Part shown: positions 9,019 through 17,703 of the stretch, piece after piece | Position numbering within the stretch: position 1 is the first letter of the stretch | How the letters are laid out: every line of letters starts with the position of its first letter | Assembly (NCBI GenBank): GCA_947498055.1 | Contig: CANMJA010000015.1 | Location: 32,551 to 96,550 of the forward strand | DNA from: an uncultured Tenacibaculum sp. | GTDB taxonomy: Bacteria > Bacteroidota > Bacteroidia > Flavobacteriales > Flavobacteriaceae | Direction: 5' to 3' | DNA: 64,000 nucleotides | The notes under the pieces: generated by a model | Seen by the model: the letters and a program-made list of their open reading frames with translations, nothing else | Told to the model about the DNA's origin: nothing | Database searches by the model: none | Made by a program: the position numbers and the translations under genes

Positions 9019-9705
9019 TTAGTTACACGCATCCCAAATAGGATTTTTAGGGGTAGAAGCTACAATTTCAATGGTTTCTTTACTAACAGGGTGTGTAAAC
9101 TGTATTTTTCTGGCATGAAGATGAATGCTACCATCCTTATTACTTCGAGGAGCTCCATATTTTAAATCACCTTTAATAGTAGATCCTATTGTTGAAAGTT
9201 GACTTCTTATTTGATGGTGTCTACCAGTTTCTAAATCAATTTCTAATAAAAAATAATTGTCTAGTTTTTTTATTATTTTATAATGTAAGATTGCTTTTTT
9301 ACTATTAGTAATTTCTTTTATATGAGCGGTAGATTTATTGTTTTTAGGGTTTTTCTTTAAAAAATGAACTAGAGTATCTTTGTTTTTTTTAGGAGAATTT
9401 TTAACTACAGCCCAATACGTTTTCTTTATTTCTTTATCTCGAAGCATTTTATTAAGCCTTTCTAATGCTTTTGAGGTTCTAGCGAATATAATAATACCAG
9501 AAGTGGGTCTGTCTAATCGATGAACAGTCCCTAAAAAAACATTGCCTGGTTTTTTGTATTTTTCTTTAATATATTCTTTAACAATATCACTAAGTGGCTT
9601 ATCGCCAGTTTTATCTCCTTGAACAATATCTCCAGCTCTTTTATTTACAACAATAATATGATTATCTTCATGTAAAACTTGGAGATTTTCTTTTGTTGAA
9701 TGCAT
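9019..9705 (-). CDS. RluA-family RNA pseudouridine synthase
   Basis: A 228-residue enzyme consisting of the catalytic domain only, with no N-terminal S4 domain. The signature GTVHRLDRPTSGIIIFA (residues 59-75) carries the catalytic aspartate D65. ETGRHHQIRSQL and GDLKYGA follow, as in the RluA/RluC/RluD group. It converts uridine to pseudouridine in rRNA or tRNA, but the target position cannot be predicted. The engB gene lies 8 bp upstream on the same strand, and the two probably share a transcript with the alpha/beta hydrolase. Confidence 0.93.
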   Translation of the reverse strand: MHSTKENLQVLHEDNHIIVVNKRAGDIVQGDKTGDKPLSDIVKEYIKEKYKKPGNVFLGTVHRLDRPTSGIIIFARTSKALERLNKMLRDKEIKKTYWAVVKNSPKKNKDTLVHFLKKNPKNNKSTAHIKEITNSKKAILHYKIIKKLDNYFLLEIDLETGRHHQIRSQLSTIGSTIKGDLKYGAPRSNKDGSIHLHARKIQFTHPVSKETIEIVASTPKNPIWDACN

Positions 9706-9713
9706 GTAAAAGA

Positions 9714-10325
9714 TTATTTAAAATTATCTGCAACATCCTTATTTACTCCATCAATAAACTTTAAAAACTCGTCACGACCTAAGCCAGTAGAAGATGATGT
9801 TAGAAAAGAGGTGGGTAGTGTTTCCCAATGATTTAATAATTTCTTTTTGTAAGAAGTAATTTGTTTATTCAGTTTAGAACTAGGTAGTTTATCGGCTTTG
9901 GTAAAAACGATGCAAAAAGGAATTTGATTTTCTCCTAAAAATTTCATGAAATCTAAATCGATTTTTTGAGGATCGTGCCTGCTATCTATCAAAACAAAAG
10001 TACAAACTAATTGTTCTCTTTCGTTAAAATAATTTTCAATAAAATATTGAAAAATAGTTCTTTTCTTTTTAGAAACTTTTGCATAACCGTAACCAGGTAA
10101 ATCAACTAAAAACCATTCATTATTTATTTTAAAATGATTGATAAGTTGTGTTTTTCCTGGTGTTCCAGATGTTTTTGCTAGTTTTTTTCGCTCCATTAAC
10201 ATATTAATCAATGAAGATTTTCCTACGTTAGAGCGACCTATAAAAGCATACTCAGGAATTCGGTCTTTAGGAGCATTAATTACATTACTATTGCTCATTA
10301 CGAATTCCGCCGATTTAATTTTCAA
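9714..10325 (-). CDS. engB: Ribosome-biogenesis GTPase EngB (YsxC/YihA)
   Basis: A 203-residue TrmE-Era-EngA-EngB-family GTPase. G1 is GRSNVGKSS (30-38), G3 is DLPGYG (75-80) and G4 is TKAD (142-145). The length equals the family norm. EngB binds the maturing large ribosomal subunit and is essential in many bacteria. The upstream neighbour is an alpha/beta hydrolase ending 16 bp away, and a pseudouridine synthase follows downstream, so two of the three products act on ribosomal RNA or ribosomes. Confidence 0.96.
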   Translation of the reverse strand: MKIKSAEFVMSNSNVINAPKDRIPEYAFIGRSNVGKSSLINMLMERKKLAKTSGTPGKTQLINHFKINNEWFLVDLPGYGYAKVSKKKRTIFQYFIENYFNEREQLVCTFVLIDSRHDPQKIDLDFMKFLGENQIPFCIVFTKADKLPSSKLNKQITSYKKKLLNHWETLPTSFLTSSSTGLGRDEFLKFIDGVNKDVADNFK

Positions 10326-10341
10326 AATCTATTGTGTTAAG

Positions 10342-11106
10342 TTATAATTTACGGTGTTTAAACCACTCTTCTAGAATTGTATTAAACTTTTCTGGTCGTT
10401 CCATCATAGCTGCATGGCCACATTTGTCCACCCAGTATAAGTCGCTATCAGGTAATAATCTGTCAAAATCTTCAGCAACTTCCGGAGGAGTTACTGTATC
10501 GTTTTCGCCCCAAATAAGACAAGTGGGTTGTTCCATGTTTGGTAAATCCTTAGCCATGTTATGACGAACTGCACTTTTTGCAATAGCAAGTGTTTTAACA
10601 AGTGTGTTTCTATCGTTAATTACATCATAAACTTGATCTACTAATTCGTCGGTAGCAATTGCTTTATCATAAAAAACTTCCTCTGTTTTTCTACGAACAA
10701 AACCTTTATCGCCTCTTCTAGGATAGTTGTTACCCATAGAGTTTTCATATAAGCCCGAGCTCCCTGTTAAAACTAAAGCGGCAACATCTTTTGGGTAATG
10801 TTTTATATAGTACAAAGCAATATGACCACCTAAAGAGTTACCTAAAAGAACTACGTCTTTTAAATTTTTATATTCAATAAATTCATGTAAAAACTTAGCT
10901 AAATTTTTAACATTAGTTTTAAGAATTGGTAGACTGTAAAGCGGTAGCTCAGGTATTAATACTTTATAACCCTTCTTTGAAAAAAATTTAAAAGTTTCAT
11001 CAAAATTACTTAAAGCTCCCATTAAACCATGCAATACAATTAAAGGGCGACCTTCTCCTGCTTCGGCATAAGTAAACTTGTCTTCTTTCTTTAAAAAATC
11101 AGTCAT
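10342..11106 (-). CDS. Alpha/beta hydrolase
   Basis: A 254-residue enzyme with the complete triad. The nucleophile is S91 in GNSLGG, the acid is in WGENDTVTPP, and the histidine is in KCGHAAMMERPEKF. The oxyanion HGLMG lies at 26-30. This resembles the MhpC/BioH group of esterases and C-C hydrolases, but the substrate cannot be assigned. A TACTTTTG box (complement of 11128-11135) just upstream of the start is a likely promoter for the hydrolase-engB-rluA unit. It diverges from the mraZ promoter across a 200-bp gap. Confidence 0.9.
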   Translation of the reverse strand: MTDFLKKEDKFTYAEAGEGRPLIVLHGLMGALSNFDETFKFFSKKGYKVLIPELPLYSLPILKTNVKNLAKFLHEFIEYKNLKDVVLLGNSLGGHIALYYIKHYPKDVAALVLTGSSGLYENSMGNNYPRRGDKGFVRRKTEEVFYDKAIATDELVDQVYDVINDRNTLVKTLAIAKSAVRHNMAKDLPNMEQPTCLIWGENDTVTPPEVAEDFDRLLPDSDLYWVDKCGHAAMMERPEKFNTILEEWFKHRKL

Positions 11107-11239
11107 TCGTGATCATTTGGCTAAACGCAAAAGTAATCCTTTTTTTATTACGGATCAATTTCTTTTCAAATATGCGTGATAATAGTAATGAACATTCTAA
11201 AAGTCAGTTTTTTAAACGGAAAAGGCGAAACTTATTAAC

Positions 11240-11285
11240 AAAGTGGTAAAAAGTGGTAGAAAGTGGTAAATATTTTATACTTTTG
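11240..11285 (+). promoter_or_regulatory. dcw cluster promoter with three-repeat MraZ operator
   Basis: Three direct copies of AAGTGGTA(A/G)A stand at 11241-11250, 11251-11260 and 11261-11270, with a period of exactly 10 bp, one turn of the helix. A TACTTTTG -7 box follows at 11278-11285, 23 bp before the GTG start of mraZ. MraZ proteins are known to bind tandem repeats upstream of their own gene, and the repeat reported in mollicutes has an AAAGTG core like this one. The repeats cover the place where the -33 element would be, so binding should block RNA polymerase. Autoregulation is inferred. Confidence 0.8.
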
Positions 11286-11307
11286 ATCTATACTATATAG
11301 TTTTTAA

Positions 11308-11769
11308 GTGATAAACCTTATTGGGACATACGAATGTAAGGCCGATGCCAAAGGCAGGCTTATGGTTGCTTCAAGTTTAAAGAAGCAGTTGTCTCCTGTG
11401 TTACAAGAAGGTTTTGTGATTAAACGATCTGTCTTTCAGTCTTGTTTAGAATTGTATCCTATGAAAGAATGGGATTTAATGATGGCAAAAATAAATAAGT
11501 TGAATCGTTTTGTTAAAAAAAATAATGATTTCATAAGAAGATTTACTGCAGGGGTGAAAGTTGTTGAGGTAGATGCGGCAGGAAGGGTTTTGATACCTAA
11601 GGATTTGTGTGTTTTTGCAGGTATAGAGAAAGAAGTGGTGTTGTCTAGTGCGGTAAACATAATAGAGATTTGGGATAAAAAAAAGTATGAAGCTGTGATA
11701 GAAGATGCAACATCTGATTTTGCAGGTTTAGCAGAAGAAGTAATGGGAAATTTTGATTTAGATGAGTAA
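11308..11769 (+). CDS. mraZ: Transcriptional regulator and cell division protein MraZ
   Basis: A 153-residue protein made of two AbrB-like (SpoVT) swapped-hairpin domains. The first contains GTYECKADAKGRLMVASSLKKQL and the second VVEVDAAGRVLIPKDLCVFAGI. The DAKGR and DAAGR turns are the hallmark of the family. It opens the dcw cluster and should repress it through the 10-bp repeats just upstream. The start is GTG at 11308, 23 bp after the -7 box. The reading frame overlaps rsmH by 8 bp, which implies coupled translation. Confidence 0.96.
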   Translation: MINLIGTYECKADAKGRLMVASSLKKQLSPVLQEGFVIKRSVFQSCLELYPMKEWDLMMAKINKLNRFVKKNNDFIRRFTAGVKVVEVDAAGRVLIPKDLCVFAGIEKEVVLSSAVNIIEIWDKKKYEAVIEDATSDFAGLAEEVMGNFDLDE

Positions 11770-12661
11770 ATATCACAAGTCGGTATTGTTAAAAGAGAGT
11801 ATAGATGCTCTAAATATAAAAGGAGATGGCGTATATGTAGATGTTACGTTTGGAGGAGGAGGTCATTCTAAAGAGATTTTAAAAAGATTAGGGAGTAAAG
11901 GTAGATTGTTTGCATTTGATCAAGACGCAGATGCGCAACAAAATACATTAGAGGATGAACGATTTGTTTTAATCGCCGAAAATTTTAGGCACATTTCTAG
12001 GTTTTTGAAGTTTTATGGAGTGCAAAAAGTAGATGGGGTTTTGGCAGATTTAGGTGTGTCTTCGCATCAGTTTGATGAAGCTGATAGAGGTTTTTCTACT
12101 AGGTTTGATGGAGATTTAGATATGCGAATGAATCAGAATACTAGAGTTTCTGCTAAAGAAGTAATAAATAAGTATGAAGAGTCGAGATTAGCAGATGTTT
12201 TGTATTTGTATGGAGATTTAAGGAATTCAAGAGCTTTGGCTAGAGCAATTGTAGCAGCTAGAAATGTGGAAAGTGTGGATACCAGTTTTCAGTTGAGAAG
12301 TGTTTTGAGTGATTTTTTACCTAAAAGTAAAGAGCATAAGATTTTAGCGCAAATTTATCAGGCGATTAGAATAGAGGTAAATGAAGAGTTAGAAGTTTTA
12401 AAGGAGTTTTTAAATCAAGTACCTGGTTTGTTAAATGAAGAAGGAAGGTTAAGTGTTATTTCTTACCATTCTTTAGAAGATAGATTGGTGAAAAGGTTTA
12501 TTAGAACAGGTGTTTTTGAAGGAGAATCTGAAAAAGATTTCTATGGAAATACAAATGAACCAATGAAAAAAATAGGGAAATTAATTATTCCTTCCAAAGA
12601 AGAAATTAAAGAGAATAATAGAGCAAGAAGCGCTAAGTTAAGAATAGCAACATTAAAATAA
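11762..12661 (+). CDS. rsmH: 16S rRNA (cytosine1402-N4)-methyltransferase RsmH
   Basis: A 299-residue SAM-dependent methyltransferase, formerly MraW. The SAM-binding loop reads YVDVTFGGGGHS near residue 25. FAFDQDADA, VDGVLADLGVSSHQFD and the catalytic-side YHSLEDRLVKRF near 237 follow in the expected order. It modifies C1402 in the ribosomal P site. As in most bacteria it sits second in the dcw cluster. It overlaps mraZ by 8 bp and is followed 2 bp later by the ftsL-like gene. Confidence 0.97.
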   Translation: MSKYHKSVLLKESIDALNIKGDGVYVDVTFGGGGHSKEILKRLGSKGRLFAFDQDADAQQNTLEDERFVLIAENFRHISRFLKFYGVQKVDGVLADLGVSSHQFDEADRGFSTRFDGDLDMRMNQNTRVSAKEVINKYEESRLADVLYLYGDLRNSRALARAIVAARNVESVDTSFQLRSVLSDFLPKSKEHKILAQIYQAIRIEVNEELEVLKEFLNQVPGLLNEEGRLSVISYHSLEDRLVKRFIRTGVFEGESEKDFYGNTNEPMKKIGKLIIPSKEEIKENNRARSAKLRIATLK

Positions 12662-12663
12662 AA

Positions 12664-12987
12664 ATGGCTGAAAATTCAGGAGGAATATATGATGTTTTAA
12701 GAGGGAGTTTTTTAACAGATGAATCAGCTATTAGAAACTGGAAAGTAATTGTTTTTGTAGTGAGTTTGTTGTTGGTTATGATATGGAGTGCACATTCTGT
12801 AGATGAGAAAGTGGTAAAAATGTACGAGCTGAATAAATTGAAAAGAGAGTTGCGGGCTGAGTATGTAGATACAAGTACCATTTTAATGCGAATGAAATTA
12901 GAAAGTGCAATTCGAAAGAAAGTAGCAGATACTGGTTTAGAACCCGCAAAAGATCCTCCACAAAAAATAAAAGTAATAATAAAGTAA
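12664..12987 (+). CDS. ftsL: FtsL-like divisome protein
   Basis: A 107-residue protein with a short cytoplasmic N-terminus, one membrane helix (about residues 27-45) and a charged periplasmic coiled-coil-like stretch (VDEKVVKMYELNKLKRELRAEY). It ends in a basic, proline-containing tail. Size, topology and position between rsmH and ftsI match the Bacteroidetes FtsL-like protein, which would bridge FtsQ and FtsW/FtsI at the septum. Sequence similarity to enterobacterial FtsL is not visible, so the name rests on context and topology. Confidence 0.8.
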   Translation: MAENSGGIYDVLRGSFLTDESAIRNWKVIVFVVSLLLVMIWSAHSVDEKVVKMYELNKLKRELRAEYVDTSTILMRMKLESAIRKKVADTGLEPAKDPPQKIKVIIK

Positions 12988-13023
12988 AAAAGAATAAGTA
13001 TCAAAAAGAGTATCTTAAATAGA

Positions 13024-15006
13024 TTGTATGTAATAGTGATTTTAATGTCGCTCTTTTTGTTGTTTTTAATAGCTAAAATATTTGAACTTCAATATGTGAA
13101 GGGAGATAAGTATAAAAAATTAGCTTTAGAAACTACTATTAAAAACGATACCATATTTGGAAACCGAGGTAACGTATATGCAGGGGACGGAAATTTGTTA
13201 GCCACTTCTATTTCTAATTATACCGTTAGAATGGATGTTGTGTCTGTAAATGAAAAAGTATTTGAAGAAAATGTATCTGAATTAACTAAAGAGCTTTCTA
13301 ATATGTTGGGAAAAAAACCTAGCTATTATGAAAAGAAGCTTAGAGATGCAAAAAAAAGAGGAAACCGTTATTTGTTAATAGCTAGAAATATTGGGTATAA
13401 TGATTACATGCGCATGAAGAGTTTTCCTATTTTTAATTTAGGAGTATATAGAGGAGGTTTTATTGCAGAGCAAAAAACAGTTAGAGAGCATCCAATAGGT
13501 AGAATAGCAGAACGAACAGTTGGTTATAGTGATCATAGAGGAGGGGCTGGTATAGAAGGAGCATTTTCTAAGTATATGAAAGGAGGTAATGGGTGGAGAT
13601 TAAAGCAAAAAATAGCAAAAGGACAGTGGAAGCCTATTAACGATATAAATGAAAAAGAGCCTCAAGACGGAAAAGATGTAATTACTACGATAGATGTTAA
13701 CATTCAAGATATCACACATTATGCACTTTTAAAACAAATGGAGCATTTTGAAGCAGATCATGGTTGTGCGGTGGTTATGGAAACCGAAACAGGAGAGATA
13801 AAAGCAATATCTAATCTAGGAAGAACTTCTACAGGAAAATATTACGAAAAAAGAAATTACGCGGTTTGGGAAAGTCATGAGCCAGGCTCTACATTTAAAT
13901 TAGCCAGTTTAATGGCTGGTTTAGAAGATAAAGTGATAGATACTTCTGCAATTATAGATACAGAAAAAGGTAAAATATTTATAAATAATAGAAAGGTAGA
14001 AGATAGTAACTGGCAAGGGTATGGTAAAATATCTTTAGCTAGGGTTTTCGAAGTTTCTTCTAATGTTGGTATTGTAAAAGCAGTTAGAAAGCATTATGAT
14101 AAACAACCAAAAAAATTCATAAAAAGAATGAGACAGTTTGGTTTAGATAAACAAACCGGAGTAAAGATAGTAGGAGAAGGAAAACCTTTTATACCAACAC
14201 CCAAAAGCAAACAATGGAGCCCGATAGCTTTAGAATGGATGGCTTGGGGATATGGAGTTTCTTTAACTCCTTTACAAACCTTAATGTTTTATAATGCAGT
14301 TGCTAATAATGGAGAGTTAGTTAAACCTCGTTTCGTTAAAGGTTTAAAAGTAGGAGGTAAAATAGTAGAAAAATTTGATAAGGTAGTTTTAAAAGATAGA
14401 ATAGCTAGGCAATCTACAATTAATAAGGTGACGAAAATAATGGAGAATGTAGTGAAAAAAGGGACTGCAGAAGAAATTTATTCACCAAACTTTTCAATGG
14501 CAGGCAAAACAGGTACTGCAAAAAAATGGATTCCAAGAAAGAAAAATAAAAAAGGAGAATATGAAGGAGGGTATTATTCAAGTAAAAAATATGTGGCGTC
14601 GTTTGCTGGTTTTTTTCCTGTAGAAAAGCCTAAATATTCCTGCATCGTGGTTATTCATGAACCAGATGTTGAAAAAGGATATTATGGGGCAAAGGTTGCT
14701 GCTCCAGTTTTTAAAGAAATCGCACATAAAATTTATACGTCTACACCATCTAGTGTTCAAAAGGTTACAGATTCTATTGTAAATGCTTCTGTAGATAAAG
14801 ATTTTAATAAGTATTATAAAATATTAAATAAATACAAAACAATAATGCCTAAAGTGATAGGTATGAGTGGTATGGATGCTATTTCTGTGTTAGAAAATTT
14901 GGGGTTAAAAGTAGAATTCTCTGGTTTAGGTAAAGTAATGGAGCAATCTATAGATAAAGGAACAAAAATTAAAAAAGGAGCAACAGTATATCTAAAGTTA
15001 TCGTAA
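13024..15006 (+). CDS. ftsI: Septal penicillin-binding protein FtsI (class B PBP with PASTA domain)
   Basis: This transpeptidase cross-links septal peptidoglycan. Counting from the TTG at 13024 it has one membrane helix (2-19), a dimerisation domain, and the active-site triad S289-TFK292, S345-SN347 and K495-TG. It ends with a C-terminal PASTA domain (PKVIGMSGMDAISVLENLGLKVEFSG). The start is doubtful. The frame is open from the ftsL stop, and the segment KKSILNR just before TTG looks like a conserved flavobacterial FtsI N-terminus. That segment has no ATG, GTG or TTG. The plausible initiator there is ATA at 12994, giving a product ten residues longer. Co-transcribed with ftsL and murE. Confidence 0.93.
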   Translation: MYVIVILMSLFLLFLIAKIFELQYVKGDKYKKLALETTIKNDTIFGNRGNVYAGDGNLLATSISNYTVRMDVVSVNEKVFEENVSELTKELSNMLGKKPSYYEKKLRDAKKRGNRYLLIARNIGYNDYMRMKSFPIFNLGVYRGGFIAEQKTVREHPIGRIAERTVGYSDHRGGAGIEGAFSKYMKGGNGWRLKQKIAKGQWKPINDINEKEPQDGKDVITTIDVNIQDITHYALLKQMEHFEADHGCAVVMETETGEIKAISNLGRTSTGKYYEKRNYAVWESHEPGSTFKLASLMAGLEDKVIDTSAIIDTEKGKIFINNRKVEDSNWQGYGKISLARVFEVSSNVGIVKAVRKHYDKQPKKFIKRMRQFGLDKQTGVKIVGEGKPFIPTPKSKQWSPIALEWMAWGYGVSLTPLQTLMFYNAVANNGELVKPRFVKGLKVGGKIVEKFDKVVLKDRIARQSTINKVTKIMENVVKKGTAEEIYSPNFSMAGKTGTAKKWIPRKKNKKGEYEGGYYSSKKYVASFAGFFPVEKPKYSCIVVIHEPDVEKGYYGAKVAAPVFKEIAHKIYTSTPSSVQKVTDSIVNASVDKDFNKYYKILNKYKTIMPKVIGMSGMDAISVLENLGLKVEFSGLGKVMEQSIDKGTKIKKGATVYLKLS

Positions 15007-16458
15007 TTGAAGATTTTAAAAGACATATTATACAAAGCAACAGTTAATGCAATATTCGGAAAAACAGATATTGAGATTAACAAAATAGAATTTGATAGTC
15101 GCAAGATTATTGAGAATGATGTTTTTGTAGCACAAAGGGGTGTTAGTGTTGATGGACATAACTTTATAGGTAAAGCAATATCTAAAGGAGCAGTAGTGGT
15201 TATTTGTGAAGTAGCACCTAAAGATAAAGTGGAAGGAGTAACTTATGTAGAGGTAGAAGATTCTAATGAAACATTAGCTGTTTTGGCTTCCAATTATTAC
15301 GATAATCCCTCAGAAAAACTAAAGTTGATTGGGGTAACAGGAACTAACGGTAAAACAACAATCTCTACATTGTTATATGATTTGTTTACAAAATCAGGCT
15401 ATAAAGTAGGGTTGTTATCTACTGTAAAGATACTGGTTAATAGTACAGAGTTTAAAGCAACACATACAACACCAGACTCTTTAACTATAAATCAGTATTT
15501 GGTGAAAATGGTAGAAGAAGGAGTTGATTATTGTTTTATGGAGGTTAGCTCACATGGTATAGATCAGAAAAGAATTGAAGGATTGTATTTTGAAGGAGGA
15601 GTTTTTACGAATCTGTCTCACGATCATTTAGATTATCATGCTTCTTTTGCAGAGTATAGAGATGTTAAAAAAAAATTCTTTGATAAGTTACCAAAATCAT
15701 CTTTTGCATTAGTAAATATAGATGATAAGAATGGTAAGATAATGCTTCAAAATACAAAGGCAAGCAGAAAAACATATGCGCTTAAAACCATGGCCGATTA
15801 TAAAGCGAAAATTTTAGAAAAAAGTTTTTCGGGTTCATTGTTGAAGATTAATGGAGTAGAGGTTTGGAGTAAATTAATAGGAAATTTTAATGCGTATAAC
15901 TTGTTAGCAATATTTGGAGTAGCAGAATTATTAGGCTTAGAGAAAATAGAAGTTTTAAGAACTATTAGCGAGTTAAATAGTGTAAGCGGAAGGTTTGAGT
16001 ATGTAGTTTCCAATAATAATGTGATTGCTATTGTAGATTATGCGCATACACCAGATGCTTTAAAAAATGTTCTAGAAACCATCAATGGTATTCGAACAGG
16101 AAATGAAAATGTAATTACGGTTGTTGGTTGTGGAGGAGATAGAGATAAAACGAAGCGCCCAAAGATGGCGAGCATAGCATCTCAGTTAAGCGGACAAGTG
16201 ATTTTTACATCTGATAATCCAAGAACAGAAGACCCACAATCGATATTAGAAGAGATGGAAGCAGGTGTTTCTCCTGAAAGTTTTAGAAAAATACTATCTA
16301 TTTTAGATAGAAGACAAGCAATAAAAACTGCTAGTAAGTTAGCGCAAGCTGGAGATATTATTTTAATAGCAGGAAAAGGGCATGAGAATTATCAAGAAAT
16401 AAATGGAGAACGTTTTCATTTCGATGATTTAGAAGAAGTAAAAACATGTTTTAATTAA
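15007..16458 (+). CDS. murE: UDP-MurNAc-L-Ala-D-Glu:meso-diaminopimelate ligase MurE
   Basis: A 483-residue Mur ligase. The ATP loop is GVTGTNGKTT near residue 114, THTTPDS and MEVSSHGID follow, and the C-terminal domain contains SDNPRTEDP. The DNPR motif selects meso-diaminopimelate rather than lysine, so the peptidoglycan should be DAP-type. It adds the third residue of the stem peptide in the cytoplasm. Translation starts at a TTG directly after the ftsI stop codon, with no gap. The mraY gene follows 18 bp later. Confidence 0.97.
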   Translation: MKILKDILYKATVNAIFGKTDIEINKIEFDSRKIIENDVFVAQRGVSVDGHNFIGKAISKGAVVVICEVAPKDKVEGVTYVEVEDSNETLAVLASNYYDNPSEKLKLIGVTGTNGKTTISTLLYDLFTKSGYKVGLLSTVKILVNSTEFKATHTTPDSLTINQYLVKMVEEGVDYCFMEVSSHGIDQKRIEGLYFEGGVFTNLSHDHLDYHASFAEYRDVKKKFFDKLPKSSFALVNIDDKNGKIMLQNTKASRKTYALKTMADYKAKILEKSFSGSLLKINGVEVWSKLIGNFNAYNLLAIFGVAELLGLEKIEVLRTISELNSVSGRFEYVVSNNNVIAIVDYAHTPDALKNVLETINGIRTGNENVITVVGCGGDRDKTKRPKMASIASQLSGQVIFTSDNPRTEDPQSILEEMEAGVSPESFRKILSILDRRQAIKTASKLAQAGDIILIAGKGHENYQEINGERFHFDDLEEVKTCFN

Positions 16459-16476
16459 TAAAAAGAAGTTAAAAGA

Positions 16477-17703
16477 ATGCTGTATTATTTATTTCAATAT
16501 TTAGAAACTGAATTCAATCTAACAGGAGCGAGTGTTTTTCAGTTTATAACATTTCGCGCAGCAGCGGCATTTATACTTTCCTTATTAATATCTACCATTT
16601 TTGGGAAGCGTATTATTAACTTTTTAAGAAAGCAGCAAGTAGGTGAAAGTATTAGAGATTTAGGATTGGAAGGGCAAATGCAAAAAAAAGGGACTCCAAC
16701 CATGGGTGGAGTAATTATTATACTGGCAACTTTAATTCCTGTGTTTTTGTTAACTAAGTTGGAAAATATTTATGTAATTATTTTAATTATTACTACCCTT
16801 TGGATGGGCGCAATTGGTTTTACAGACGATTATATTAAAGTGTTTAAAAAAGATAAAGCTGGGTTAAAAGGAATTTTTAAAATTATAGGGCAAGTTGGTT
16901 TGGGGGTAATAGTTGGCGCTATGCTTTATTTTAATTCCTCAGTAACTATAAAAGAACAATTGCCAGTAGATCAGCAAATTGTTCAAGAAGATGGTAGGAG
17001 AAAAGTATTTGGAGAAGCACATAAATCTACAAAAACAACAGTTCCTTTTTTAAAAAATAACGAATTAGAATATGCAAAAGTATTAAGTTTTTTAGGAGAA
17101 GGCTATAAAAAATATGCATGGTTAATTTTTATTCCTGTAGTTATTTTTATTGTAACTGCTATTTCAAACGGAGCTAATTTAACGGATGGAATCGATGGGT
17201 TGGCAGCAGGAACTTCCTCTATAATGGTATTAACATTAGCGTTGTTTGCTTGGGTTTCTGGAAATATAGTTTTTGCCGAATATCTAGATGTCATGTATAT
17301 ACCAAACTCTGGAGAAATGACAGTATTTATACTTGCTTTTGCTGGAGCATTAATAGGTTTTTTATGGTACAATACGTATCCGGCTCAAGTATTTATGGGA
17401 GATACGGGAAGTTTAACAATTGGTGGTATAATAGCGGTTATTGCAATAGCAACAAGAAAAGAATTGTTGTTGCCTATATTGGCAGGTGTGTTTTTAGTAG
17501 AGAATTTATCTGTGGTTATGCAAGTTTCCTACTTTAAGTATACGAAAAAAAGATATGGAGAAGGAAAAAGAATTTTTAAAATGTCGCCTTTACATCATCA
17601 CTATCAAAAACTGAATTATCACGAGAGTAAAATAGTAACCCGTTTTTGGATTGTAGGAATTATGTTAGCGGTATTTACAATAGTAACATTGAAATTAAGG
17701 TAA
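16477..17703 (+). CDS. mraY: Phospho-N-acetylmuramoyl-pentapeptide transferase MraY
   Basis: A 408-residue polytopic membrane enzyme that makes lipid I from UDP-MurNAc-pentapeptide and undecaprenyl phosphate. Family marks are KKGTPTMGG near residue 68, the acidic GFTDDYIKV near 114, [12 protein letters not shown] near 236 and VFMGDTGSL near 306. SPLHHHY near the C-terminus supplies the HHH cluster. A loop of about 50 residues between the third and fourth helices ([16 protein letters not shown]) is larger than in E. coli, a trait I associate with Bacteroidetes. The stop codon overlaps the murD start as TAATG. Confidence 0.97.
   Translation: MLYYLFQYLETEFNLTGASVFQFITFRAAAAFILSLLISTIFGKRIINFLRKQQVGESIRDLGLEGQMQKKGTPTMGGVIIILATLIPVFLLTKLENIYVIILIITTLWMGAIGFTDDYIKVFKKDKAGLKGIFKIIGQVGLGVIVGAMLYFNSSVTIKEQLPVDQQIVQEDGRRKVFGEAHKSTKTTVPFLKNNELEYAKVLSFLGEGYKKYAWLIFIPVVIFIVTAISNGANLTDGIDGLAAGTSSIMVLTLALFAWVSGNIVFAEYLDVMYIPNSGEMTVFILAFAGALIGFLWYNTYPAQVFMGDTGSLTIGGIIAVIAIATRKELLLPILAGVFLVENLSVVMQVSYFKYTKKRYGEGKRIFKMSPLHHHYQKLNYHESKIVTRFWIVGIMLAVFTIVTLKLR

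Noticed and set aside
10138..10564. Plus-strand open frames opposite engB and the alpha/beta hydrolase.
   Set aside because: They are antisense to well-supported genes with intact catalytic motifs and have no homology of their own.
17646..17702. Extended murD start inside mraY.
   Set aside because: The added 19 residues are coding DNA of mraY in another frame, and the conserved N-terminus begins at the TAATG overlap.
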